Of a stretch of 15,087 nucleotides of DNA, positions 8,428-15,087 are shown in pieces. The position numbers and the translations under genes are program-made. The notes under the pieces were generated by a model that saw only the letters and a program-made list of their open reading frames with translations, had not been told where the DNA came from and ran no database searches. Each line of letters begins with the position of its first letter. The stretch's first letter is position 1. The stretch comes from an uncultured Lachnospiraceae bacterium (GTDB lineage Bacteria > Bacillota > Clostridia > Lachnospirales > Lachnospiraceae): positions 1 through 15,087 of the forward strand of contig CAMNQN010000059.1 of the NCBI GenBank assembly GCA_946549155.1, given 5' to 3'.

Positions 8428-9438
8428 ATGCCCGGGAAGAGGAAAATATATACAATTGATGATATCGCCCGGGAATTGGGCGTGAGTAAAACCACGGTTT
8501 CCCGGGCTCTTTCCGGAAAGGGACGGATCGGGGAAGAAACCCGGAAGAGGGTGCAGCAGTTTGCGCAGACCCATGAGTGCCGGGCGGATATCCTGGCGAG
8601 GGCGCTTGGGGAGCCGAAAAGTCACAATATAGGACTGCTGCTGCCGTCCCTGTATATTGATGTGGATTTTCCATTTTTCCGGGGATGCGTCAAAAATGTG
8701 TATGAGATTGCCTCCCGGGAGAATTATGATGTGATGATAGCCATGGTTGAGGAGGGAAAAGAAGATTCCCGCCTGAAGGAGCAGGTGCTTAACCGGAAGG
8801 TGGATGGCGTGATCGTTACCCGCTCCACCATAGACAAATCCATTGTAAACCTGCTTCTGGAGCAGGAAATGCCCTTCGTGGTGATCGGACCTACGGATAA
8901 CGAGTGGGTTTTGTCGGTGGATAACAGCAACCGGGAAGGGTGCAGGGAACTGACTTCCCTGCTGCTGATGAAGGGAATGCGCAGGCTGGCGATGGTGGGC
9001 AGGAGCAGCAGCTATGGTGTGACAGAGAGTAATAAAAGAGGATATCTGGATGCACTGCGTAAATTCGGGATGGATGTGAATGAAAAACTGCTGATTTTGG
9101 ATGTGGAGAGCCAGGAACAGGTGAATGCGGCGGTGGAACAGGCCGTTCGGGCGGGAGCGGACGGCATTATCTGCATGGATGATCTTCTGGCGCTTCAGAC
9201 GCTGAAGGCACTGGAGGCGCATAAGATACGCGTCCCCACCGATATGCGTCTGGCCAGCTGCTATGATAATGAGCAGCTGGAAAAGGTATATCCGCCCATT
9301 ACCAGCGTGCATTTTGATACGGAGGAGCTGGTAAAAAATGCCTGCTGGATGCTTCTGGATGTCATTGAGGGAAGAAGTGCAAAAAAGAAGCTGCCGGCCA
9401 ATTATCAGGTGATTTTGCGGGAATCTACAAAGGTATAA
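8428..9438 (+). CDS. LacI-family transcriptional regulator
   Basis: LacI-type regulators bind palindromic operators as dimers or tetramers and respond to a sugar or sugar phosphate. The 336-residue product starts with the classic HTH (about 8-30, YTIDDIARELGVSKTTVSRA), followed by the hinge region (about 50-62, CRADILARALGEP) and a periplasmic-binding-protein-like effector domain beginning NIGLLLPS. No membrane segment or signal peptide is seen. It follows tex by 15 bp with an AAGGATGGTGG ribosome binding region and no visible promoter, so it may be read from the tex transcript. Its likely target is the beta-galactosidase gene that starts 151 bp downstream, and perhaps the ABC binding protein at 14272. 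The effector cannot be named from sequence. Confidence 0.93.
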   Translation: MPGKRKIYTIDDIARELGVSKTTVSRALSGKGRIGEETRKRVQQFAQTHECRADILARALGEPKSHNIGLLLPSLYIDVDFPFFRGCVKNVYEIASRENYDVMIAMVEEGKEDSRLKEQVLNRKVDGVIVTRSTIDKSIVNLLLEQEMPFVVIGPTDNEWVLSVDNSNREGCRELTSLLLMKGMRRLAMVGRSSSYGVTESNKRGYLDALRKFGMDVNEKLLILDVESQEQVNAAVEQAVRAGADGIICMDDLLALQTLKALEAHKIRVPTDMRLASCYDNEQLEKVYPPITSVHFDTEELVKNACWMLLDVIEGRSAKKKLPANYQVILRESTKV

Positions 9439-9445
9439 GGGATAG

Positions 9446-9471
9446 CCTTCGCACAGAGGTTGCGCAGAAGG
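9446..9471. repeat. Imperfect palindrome between lacI-type gene and beta-galactosidase
   Basis: CCTTC (9446-9450) and GAAGG (9467-9471) are perfect arms. Inside them GCACA (9451-9455) pairs with TGCGC (9461-9465) with one mismatch, leaving A9466 bulged and a 5-base loop. No T-run follows, so it is not a standard terminator. It could be an operator for the neighbouring LacI-type protein or an RNA hairpin. It starts 8 bp after the regulator's stop codon. Confidence 0.4.
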
Positions 9472-9529
9472 AAAGAACCATTGTATAAATTGGCAAAAAT
9501 ACAGATAAAAATTTGGAAAATAGCGCGTA

Positions 9530-9558
9530 TTGACAAAAATGAAGGAAGCCTCCATACT
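9530..9558 (+). promoter_or_regulatory. Promoter of the beta-galactosidase gene
   Basis: A perfect -35 TTGACA (9530-9535) lies 17 bp before CATACT (9553-9558, 4/6 match). Transcription would start near 9565, about 25 nt before the ATG at 9590. Just upstream are TAGCGCG (9521-9527) and two related AT-rich tracts with TTGG at 9490-9493 and 9513-9516 (23 bp apart), which might be regulator contacts. Confidence 0.6.
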
Positions 9559-9589
9559 GAAAGAAAAAGCGAAAAAAGGAGGCACAAAA

Positions 9590-12500
9590 ATGATCATACC
9601 GCGGCATTATGAGAATCTCAGCGTTCTGCATGAAAATACCATGCCAGAACGCTGTTATTATATACCGGCTTCCCGGGCTATGGATACATTGGTGGAACAC
9701 CGGGAGGAGTCGGACCGCATGCAGTGTTTGAGCGGGCAGTGGAAATTCCGCTATTACAGCAGTATTTATGAGCTGGAGGACCGGTTTTTTGAGAAGGAGG
9801 CGGATGTTAGCTCCTATGACGGGATTTGTGTCCCGGGGATGTGGCAGACACAGGGGTATGATGGGAATCAGTATGTGAATATCCGTTATCCCTTCCCCTT
9901 TGATCCGCCTTATGTCCCGCAGGACAATCCCTGCGGCGCCTATGTCTGTGATTTTGAGTATGAAATATGTGAGCAGGCTCCCAGGGCTTATCTGAATTTT
10001 GAAGGCGTGGATTCCTGCTTTTATGTATGGATAAATGGAAGGTACATGGGATACAGCCAGGTTTCCCATTCCACCAGCGAATTTGACGTGACGGATGCGC
10101 TGGTTTCCGGGAAAAACCGGCTGGCGGTGCTGGTTCTGAAATGGTGCGACGGAAGCTATCTGGAGGACCAGGACAAGTTTCGTATGAGTGGGATTTTCCG
10201 GGACGTCTATCTGCTGAAGCGGCCAGAGCAGGGGATTGTGGATTATTTTATCCGGACAGAGCTGACAGGAGCGCCAAAGGACGGAGAGGAAGCGGGTGCA
10301 GAGGCCAGAATCGTGACGAAGCTGCGGTACCGGAAAGAGGCGGTGCCGGTGGAGGTGACGCTCTATGACCGGGAAAAGAAGGTGGCGGCCCATCTGTCGG
10401 AGGTGTCGGGTCCGGAGTTTGAGCTGACGGTCACGAATCCGGTTCTGTGGAATCCGGAGAATCCGTATCTGTACACCATTGTATTGGAAACGGAGGGGGA
10501 AGCGATCGTGGACCGTGTGGGAATCCGGGAGATTCAGATTGTGGATAAGACGGTGCAGATCAATGGAACGCCGATCATCTTCCGTGGGGTGAACCGCCAT
10601 GATTCCGATCCGGTTACCGGCTATGCGGTCAGCATGGAACAGGTAAAGAGGGATCTGCGTCTGATGAAACAGTATAATTTTAATGCAATCCGCACCAGCC
10701 ATTATCCCAACGCCCCCTGGTTTTATCAGCTCTGTGATGAATACGGCTTCTGGGTGGTGGACGAGGCGGATAATGAAAGCCATGGGCCCTGTGAGATTTA
10801 TTACGCGGATAACGATATTGCGCATAAACGGAAGCGTTGGAATGAGGCGATTGCGGACAATCCGGACTTCACGGAGGCTACCGTGGACCGGGTGAGGCGG
10901 TGCGTGCACCGGGATAAGAACCGCCCCTGCGTGGTGATCTGGTCCATGGGAAACGAATGCGCTTACGGCTGTACCTTTGAGGAAGCGCTGAAATGGACCA
11001 AAAGCTTTGATTCTACCCGGCTGACCAGCTATGAGAGTGCAATTTATCATGGGGATAAGAGAACCTATGATTTTTCCAATCTGGATTTGTATGGCAGGAT
11101 GTATCCTTCTATGGAGGAGATACAAAGCTATCTGGACCGGGATCCGGAACGTCCCTTCCTCCTGGTGGAGTACAGTCATGCTATGGGAAATGGCCCCGGC
11201 GATCTGGAGGATTATTTTTGGAAATTTCAGAAAGAGCCTATGATGTGCGGCGGCTTTGTGTGGGAGTGGTGTGACCACGCGGTGGAGCACGGCCGGGCAG
11301 AGGACGGCAGGATCCGCTATTATTACGGCGGAGATCACGGGGAGGAGATTCACGACGGGAATTTCTGCGTGGATGGGTTGGTTTATCCGGATGGAAGGCC
11401 TCACACCGGCCTGCTGGAGTATAAGAATGTATACCGGCCTCTTCGGGTGGAGCGATATGATCAGGAAAAGGGAAAAATTACCCTTCATAACTATCTGGAT
11501 TTCACAGACGCAAAAGATGCGGTATCTGTAAAATATGAGGTAAGCTGCGACGGAGCGGTGACGGAAACGGGCAGCCTGGAGGGAATCTCCATCCGCCCCC
11601 ACCAGTCAGCGGTGCTGCCTCTTGCGGTGAAGGTGCCAGGGAAGGGAAAAGCCTTCCTGAAACTCTCCTATTATTCCAGCCGGGAGACTCCTCTGGTTCC
11701 GGCGGGACATGATCTGGGCTTTGATGAAATGGAACTGAAAAATGAGGATGGAAGGAATCAGACGGCGGTGAAGCTGCTGGAGGCGGCTTTGGAAGGTCAT
11801 GCGGAAACAAAAATCAGCATCCGGGAGACTGACAGGGAAATCATGCTGAGCAACAGCAGATTCTGCTATCGCCTGGATCGGCGCACCGGTCTTTTTACAG
11901 GGCTGGAGTATGGGGGAAGACAGCAGATTACCAGGCCTATGGAGGTAAATATTTGGCGGGCTCCCACGGACAACGACAGGTATATTCGGCAGGAATGGGA
12001 ACGGGCGGGATATGACAGAGCCTTTGCGCGGGCCTATGAGGTGATTGCAGAGCAGGTGGAAAACGGAGTGGCCCTCCGGTGCAGGATGTCGGTGGCGGCC
12101 AGCGCCATTGAGCGGATTCTGGATCTGGATGTGATCTGGAAAATATATGAAAACGGGGCCATCTGGCTTTCCATATGGGTAAAGAAAAATCCGGAGTTTC
12201 CCATGCTGCCCAGATTCGGCATACGATTGTTCCTTTCCCCGGACTTTGAGCGGACGCTTTATTATGGAATGGGACCTATGGAGAGCTATCGGGATAAGCA
12301 CCAGGCGGCCTGGCATGGCCAATTTTCCGCCGCTGTGGAGGAGCTTCATGAGGATTACATCCGGCCGCAGGAAAATGGCAGTCACTTTGACTGCTCCTAT
12401 GTCATTATGAAGGGGCATGAAAGGACGCTTGCGGCGGTTTCCAGGACGGCGATTTCCTTCAATGCGTCGCTTTATACCCAGGAGGAGCTGACGCAAAAGA

Positions 12501-12664
12501 AACATAATTTTGAGCTGCGGCCCTGCAAAAGTACGGTGTGGTGCATAGATTATGCCCAAAACGGCATCGGCTCCAACAGCTGCGGCCCGGATTTGCTGCC
12601 TCAATATGGCCTGAATGAAAAGGAATTTACCTTTGATATCTGTCTGATACCAAAGACATACTGA
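9590..12664 (+). CDS. lacZ: Beta-galactosidase, LacZ-type glycoside hydrolase family 2
   Basis: The enzyme hydrolyses terminal beta-galactosides with retention of configuration. The 1024-residue product matches the length of E. coli LacZ (1023). Domain order: sugar-binding jelly roll from about 45 (LSGQWKFRYY), immunoglobulin-like domain, TIM barrel from about 325 (IIFRGVNRHDSDP), second immunoglobulin-like domain, and the C-terminal beta-sandwich with NIWRAPTDNDR. The acid/base is Glu456 in WSMGNE and the nucleophile Glu527 in EYSHAMGNG. The NESHG stretch resembles the metal-binding region of LacZ. There is no signal peptide, so it is cytoplasmic and needs an imported substrate. The ATG at 9590 is chosen over an in-frame upstream TTG (9530) because AAAGGAGG at 9575-9582 sits at ideal spacing and the TTG is inside the -35 box. 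The natural substrate could be lactose or a host or plant galactoside. Confidence 0.95.
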   Translation: MIIPRHYENLSVLHENTMPERCYYIPASRAMDTLVEHREESDRMQCLSGQWKFRYYSSIYELEDRFFEKEADVSSYDGICVPGMWQTQGYDGNQYVNIRYPFPFDPPYVPQDNPCGAYVCDFEYEICEQAPRAYLNFEGVDSCFYVWINGRYMGYSQVSHSTSEFDVTDALVSGKNRLAVLVLKWCDGSYLEDQDKFRMSGIFRDVYLLKRPEQGIVDYFIRTELTGAPKDGEEAGAEARIVTKLRYRKEAVPVEVTLYDREKKVAAHLSEVSGPEFELTVTNPVLWNPENPYLYTIVLETEGEAIVDRVGIREIQIVDKTVQINGTPIIFRGVNRHDSDPVTGYAVSMEQVKRDLRLMKQYNFNAIRTSHYPNAPWFYQLCDEYGFWVVDEADNESHGPCEIYYADNDIAHKRKRWNEAIADNPDFTEATVDRVRRCVHRDKNRPCVVIWSMGNECAYGCTFEEALKWTKSFDSTRLTSYESAIYHGDKRTYDFSNLDLYGRMYPSMEEIQSYLDRDPERPFLLVEYSHAMGNGPGDLEDYFWKFQKEPMMCGGFVWEWCDHAVEHGRAEDGRIRYYYGGDHGEEIHDGNFCVDGLVYPDGRPHTGLLEYKNVYRPLRVERYDQEKGKITLHNYLDFTDAKDAVSVKYEVSCDGAVTETGSLEGISIRPHQSAVLPLAVKVPGKGKAFLKLSYYSSRETPLVPAGHDLGFDEMELKNEDGRNQTAVKLLEAALEGHAETKISIRETDREIMLSNSRFCYRLDRRTGLFTGLEYGGRQQITRPMEVNIWRAPTDNDRYIRQEWERAGYDRAFARAYEVIAEQVENGVALRCRMSVAASAIERILDLDVIWKIYENGAIWLSIWVKKNPEFPMLPRFGIRLFLSPDFERTLYYGMGPMESYRDKHQAAWHGQFSAAVEELHEDYIRPQENGSHFDCSYVIMKGHERTLAAVSRTAISFNASLYTQEELTQKKHNFELRPCKSTVWCIDYAQNGIGSNSCGPDLLPQYGLNEKEFTFDICLIPKTY

Positions 12665-12696
12665 TACACCGGGCCGCCCCTTTGACTGTTAGAAAT

Positions 12697-13407
12697 TTAC
12701 CAATTTAACTTCTGCTTCCGGTAGTCCAGAAACATCACATCCTCCGGGATGTCCTCCAGGTGCAGCGCCACCTCCAGAATCCGTCTGGCAGCTTCCTCCG
12801 GCGTCAGGGCCGTGGGGGAGTGCCGGGCGCCTTCCCCGCCCATATCTGTTTTCATCCATCCGGGATGATAGCAGAGAATCCGCACGCCCTTTCCGGCAAG
12901 CTGATTTGAAAGAATTTTTGAGGCGATGTTCAGTGCCGCTTTGGACATGCAGTAGCCGTATTCCTGGGAACGGCGGCAGTCGGCAATGCTTCCGGCTTCG
13001 GAGCTGACATTCAGAAGGAGGGAGCCCGGCTTCAGTGCAGGAAGCGCATATTTCATAACGCGCAGGCATCCCAGCGCGTTGATATTGTAAAGCTGCAGGT
13101 ACCGGTCCAGATCTGCTTCTTCCAAAGGCACCCGGTCGGACTCAAAAAAGAGTCCGGCCACATTGTAGAGAAGATCCAGGGTTTCGCCGGAGTCTGCCAA
13201 TGCTTTCATTGCCTGTTCCACTTCCGCTGTATTCCCCAGGTCGCACAGATGGACAGACAGGGAAGGATAACAGTCCGCCAGTTCTTTTAAGGGCTCTGAG
13301 TTTTGGCGGGCCAGTCCGTAAACCCGGTCTCCCAATTCCAGATGTTTTCTGGCCACCTGATAGCCCAGTCCCCTTCCACAGCCTGTAACTAATACAAGAC
13401 GATTCAT
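12697..13407 (-). CDS. Short-chain dehydrogenase/reductase (SDR)
   Basis: This 236-residue single-domain protein is a classical NAD(P)-dependent SDR. The cofactor motif TGCGRGLG is at 8-15, the structural NVAG (variant of NNAG) at 82-85, a probable catalytic serine at 140 in NVSSEAGSI, and YCMSK gives Tyr152 and Lys156. The sequence is closest in feel to the short C-factor/sniffer-like SDRs, whose substrates are mostly unknown. Its ATG overlaps the stop of the VOC gene by 4 bp (ATGA), and AGGAGG lies 7 bases upstream, so the two are translated together. It converges on lacZ with only 32 bp between their ends and no obvious terminator in that gap. The substrate cannot be predicted. Confidence 0.92.
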   Translation of the reverse strand: MNRLVLVTGCGRGLGYQVARKHLELGDRVYGLARQNSEPLKELADCYPSLSVHLCDLGNTAEVEQAMKALADSGETLDLLYNVAGLFFESDRVPLEEADLDRYLQLYNINALGCLRVMKYALPALKPGSLLLNVSSEAGSIADCRRSQEYGYCMSKAALNIASKILSNQLAGKGVRILCYHPGWMKTDMGGEGARHSPTALTPEEAARRILEVALHLEDIPEDVMFLDYRKQKLNW

Positions 13408-13886
13408 TCCAGTTCCTCCTCTTCTTTTTCTAAAAGCTCCAGAATCACGTGCAGGGAATCCGCAGCGTCCAGGTAGGCATATTTTCCCCCGGGATATTCT
13501 TCCCTTGGCCAGCTGCCCTCCTGCTGCAGGGAGAATCCCAGCGCCTCACATTCTTCCACACAGGCATCCAGATCCTTTACCGCAAAGGAAATATGATGGA
13601 CGCCCGGGCCATTTTTGTCCAGACATTCCTTCCAGTAGGAGGGGGCATCGCCGATGGGCTGAATCAGCTCCATTTCAATATTGTCAAAGGCAAAGCAGAC
13701 CTGGCGGATTCGTCCGTGAAGCGGCTTTCCCCGGTAGACAGCGTGGGTCCGCTCATAACCGTAGGATTCCGTGACAGGAAGGCCGGTAACCCCTAAAAAG
13801 CGTTCCCAGGCGGCTTTTGATTTTTCCAGGTCACGGGTCAGGATAGCAATCTGTGTGATTCTGTTTTTCTTGAAGTATTTTTCCAT
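13404..13886 (-). CDS. VOC-family (glyoxalase-like) protein
   Basis: The product is 160 residues with two beta-alpha-beta-beta-beta repeats typical of the vicinal oxygen chelate fold (glyoxalase I, methylmalonyl-CoA epimerase, dioxygenases). Likely metal-site positions are Gln12 in RITQIAI where many members have His, a Glu in EMELIQP (72 or 74), His98 in GVHHISF and Glu150 in HVILEL, so a metal site is plausible but the first ligand is a variant. The ATG at 13886 is chosen because AGGAGA lies 9 bases upstream; the frame extends further but lacks a site there. It is the first gene of a two-gene unit with the SDR. Activity is unknown: an epimerase, lyase or isomerase would all fit. Confidence 0.9.
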   Translation of the reverse strand: MEKYFKKNRITQIAILTRDLEKSKAAWERFLGVTGLPVTESYGYERTHAVYRGKPLHGRIRQVCFAFDNIEMELIQPIGDAPSYWKECLDKNGPGVHHISFAVKDLDACVEECEALGFSLQQEGSWPREEYPGGKYAYLDAADSLHVILELLEKEEEELE

Positions 13887-13975
13887 AATCCAAATTCTCC
13901 TTTTTTCATTTTTATAAAGCTCATCCTGCCGGCTTTTGTGCATATTACACGAAAGCATTCTGAAGGATAACGGGT

Positions 13976-13994
13976 GCGCAGGCGGTACCTGCGT
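13976..13994. repeat. GC-rich hairpin upstream of the VOC gene
   Basis: CGCAGG (13977-13982) pairs with CCTGCG (13988-13993) around a 5-base loop, extendable by one G-T pair. No T-run follows on either strand, so it is more likely an operator or a leader structure than a terminator. Confidence 0.4.
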
Positions 13995-14022
13995 GGGATG
14001 AGACTTAAATTTGCGTAAGTTT

Positions 14023-14028
14023 ATCATA
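14023..14028 (-). promoter_or_regulatory. Candidate -10 box for VOC-SDR transcript
   Basis: Read on the minus strand this is TATGAT, a 5/6 match to TATAAT. A poor -35 (TTGTTG, 14049-14044) lies 15 bp upstream, a short spacing. It would give a leader of about 130 nt. The call is weak. Confidence 0.3.
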
Positions 14029-14060
14029 GGAAAAGAGAGAAATCAACAATAAAAAGAGAA

Positions 14061-14070
14061 TTTCCGGAAA
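14061..14070. promoter_or_regulatory. Palindrome TTTCCGGAAA, candidate LacI-type operator
   Basis: This is a perfect 10-bp palindrome with a central CpG, the form common in LacI-family operators. It lies about 120 bp upstream of the solute-binding protein promoter. The same core occurs inside the LacI-type gene at 8510-8519, where ordinary codon use can explain it. Confidence 0.3.
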
Positions 14071-14190
14071 AAAGGAGGAAAGCGCGCAACAAGATAGCGC
14101 AAAATGGCAGAAATTTCGGTAAAATGTGTAAAAAACATATAAAAAGTCTTGTTAAAAAAGATGAAATTATGCAATATGCACAAAAATAAG

Positions 14191-14218
14191 TTGAAAAGTG
14201 AAATTCATATGTTAGAAT
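14191..14218 (+). promoter_or_regulatory. Promoter of the ABC solute-binding protein gene
   Basis: TTGAAA (14191-14196) is spaced 16 bp from TAGAAT (14213-14218); both are 5/6 matches. TG at 14210-14211 adds an extended -10. Transcription would start near 14225, leaving a leader of about 47 nt that contains AAAGGAGG at 14257-14264. Confidence 0.7.
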
Positions 14219-14271
14219 GAAGCTACAAGGTAGCAAGTAAAATTACAGTTTTCAGAAAAGGAGGTATTTTT

Positions 14272-15087
14272 ATGAAACATTGCAGGAAACACATGATGGC
14301 GATAACTGCGGCGGTATTGACGGCGGCTCTGGCTGTTCCCGCGGGAGCAGAGGGAACGGACTGGGATCTGTCCGGAGAAATTACAGTCACAGCTTGGAAC
14401 TCTTCTTACACCGCCATTGTGGAGGGTGCGAAACAGTTCATGGAGCTGCACCCGGAAGCGGTTATCAATGTGGAGCAGGTAGCGGACAATACAAAGCTGT
14501 ATACTCAGCTGACCACCGGAACTGGTGTGCCGGATATTATGCAGTTTCAGAACAGGGACAATCATACGGCTTATGAAAAGTATGAAGGTTCTTTCCTGGA
14601 TATCAGCGATCTGATGTCTCAGTATGAGGAGGACATTGTTCCTGCGGTGATTCCTCTTTTGAAGGATGGAGACACCTGGCTGTCTGCGCCCTGGGACGTG
14701 GCTCCAGCCCTGATGTTCTACCGGAAGGATATTTTTGAGGAGTGCGGAGTGAATCCGGAGGATATTAAGACCTGGGATGATTACATTGAGGCAGGAAAGG
14801 TAATCAACGAAAAAACCGACGGAAAAACGAAAATGATGGGCTTTGATTACAATGGAACCAGCAGCTTTGATATGCCGCTGATTATCTTCTATGAGGAAGG
14901 CGGTTCCTTCTTCGATGAGGAAGGAAATGTGCAGTTTAACAGCGAAGCAGTAAACACTGCGTTTTCCATTTTCCAGAAGATGGTGGATGCGGACATTACC
15001 ATCAATCTTCCCAGCGAGTGGACCGACCGAATCACCGCTCTGACAAATGATAATCTGTGTACGGTTCCCTATGGCGTATGGTTTGCC
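14272..15087 (+). CDS. ABC transporter sugar-type solute-binding protein (partial, 3' end missing)
   Basis: The first 272 residues are present; the frame is still open at the window edge. The N-terminus is a signal peptide: positive MKHCRKH, a hydrophobic core of about 15 residues, and a signal peptidase I site after AVPAGA (about residue 26). The mature part resembles family 1 extracellular solute-binding proteins (MalE/UgpB-like): ITVTAWNSS, then TGTGVPDIMQFQNRD, then APWDVAPALMFYRKDIFEECGV and TWDDYIEAGKVI. It would capture a sugar or oligosaccharide for an ABC importer whose permeases probably follow outside the window. Unlike most Gram-positive binding proteins it lacks a lipobox cysteine; the only early Cys is residue 4. 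The ATG at 14272 has AAAGGAGG 7 bases upstream. It may feed the beta-galactosidase at 9590, but that link is inference. Confidence 0.9.
   Translation, partial: MKHCRKHMMAITAAVLTAALAVPAGAEGTDWDLSGEITVTAWNSSYTAIVEGAKQFMELHPEAVINVEQVADNTKLYTQLTTGTGVPDIMQFQNRDNHTAYEKYEGSFLDISDLMSQYEEDIVPAVIPLLKDGDTWLSAPWDVAPALMFYRKDIFEECGVNPEDIKTWDDYIEAGKVINEKTDGKTKMMGFDYNGTSSFDMPLIIFYEEGGSFFDEEGNVQFNSEAVNTAFSIFQKMVDADITINLPSEWTDRITALTNDNLCTVPYGVWFA

Larger units (their letters stand above)
13887..14271. other. Divergent regulatory gap between VOC gene and ABC binding protein
   Basis: The gap is AT-rich, especially 14041-14260, and holds no gene. It contains a good plus-strand promoter (14191-14218), a candidate minus-strand -10 (14028-14023), a GC-rich hairpin (13976-13994), a 10-bp palindrome (14061-14070), and an inverted repeat TTTTGTG (13934-13940) / CACGAAA (13948-13954) with one mismatch around a 7-base centre, which would lie in the leader of the VOC transcript. 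TATGCA and ATATGCA occur in tandem at about 14169-14180. Confidence 0.6.

Noticed and set aside
8407..9597. 396-codon open frame antisense to the LacI-type gene
   Set aside because: Shadow of a well-recognised regulator; no domain, and its start lies in the beta-galactosidase leader without supporting context.
9425..11602. 725-codon open frame antisense to the beta-galactosidase gene
   Set aside because: It has no recognisable domain, has a His/Ile/Pro-rich composition typical of a reversed coding frame, and lies opposite a gene with intact catalytic motifs.
13887..14027. N-terminal extension of the VOC protein from an upstream ATG
   Set aside because: The extra 47 residues are low in fold-like character, have no ribosome binding site at their start, and the ATG at 13886 has a clear one.
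14280..14576. 98-codon plus-strand frame inside the solute-binding protein gene
   Set aside because: It is an out-of-frame shadow; the correct frame starts at 14272 with a signal peptide and stays open to the window end.

Overview
The window looks like chromosomal DNA of a gut-type Lachnospiraceae bacterium (Clostridium cluster XIVa, Gram-positive Firmicute). The clues are the secA-prfB gene pair, strong AAAGGAGG-type ribosome binding sites, a PheB-type (UPF0735) ACT protein, a LacI-type regulator next to a cytoplasmic family 2 glycoside hydrolase, and GC-rich genes separated by AT-rich gaps. The genus cannot be fixed from the sequence alone.

Layout. Positions 1-543 carry no convincing gene. 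Positions 544-4402 are a housekeeping block: an extended -10 promoter, secA (preprotein translocase ATPase), prfB (release factor 2, read through an in-frame TGA by a programmed +1 frameshift), and a strong hairpin-plus-T terminator. Positions 4406-6174 form a second unit: a promoter, a PheB-like HTH-ACT protein, and 2 bp later an ApgM-type phosphoglycerate mutase homologue that may be the functional homoserine kinase of the cell. Positions 6262-9438 hold tex (RNA-binding S1 protein) and, 15 bp downstream, a LacI-family regulator. Positions 9439-12664 hold a regulatory gap and a full-length LacZ-type beta-galactosidase. On the minus strand, converging on it, lie a VOC-family protein and a short-chain dehydrogenase that overlap by 4 bp (13886 down to 12697). 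A 385-bp AT-rich divergent gap follows, and the window ends inside a plus-strand sugar-type ABC solute-binding protein with its own good promoter.

How the genes work together. secA and prfB serve protein export and translation termination. The ACT protein and the ApgM-like enzyme probably form a small amino-acid (threonine/aspartate family) module. The LacI regulator, the beta-galactosidase, and possibly the ABC binding protein look like a carbohydrate uptake and cleavage locus, with the SDR/VOC pair as a neighbouring metabolic module of unknown substrate.

I do not see a defence system, CRISPR array, insertion sequence, phage or other clearly new system. The points most worth following up are the unusual spacing of the RF2 frameshift signal, the ACT/ApgM pair, the lack of a lipobox in the solute-binding protein, the unassigned SDR/VOC pair, and several palindromes in the gaps around the sugar genes. 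All statements come from reading the sequence; no database search was run.
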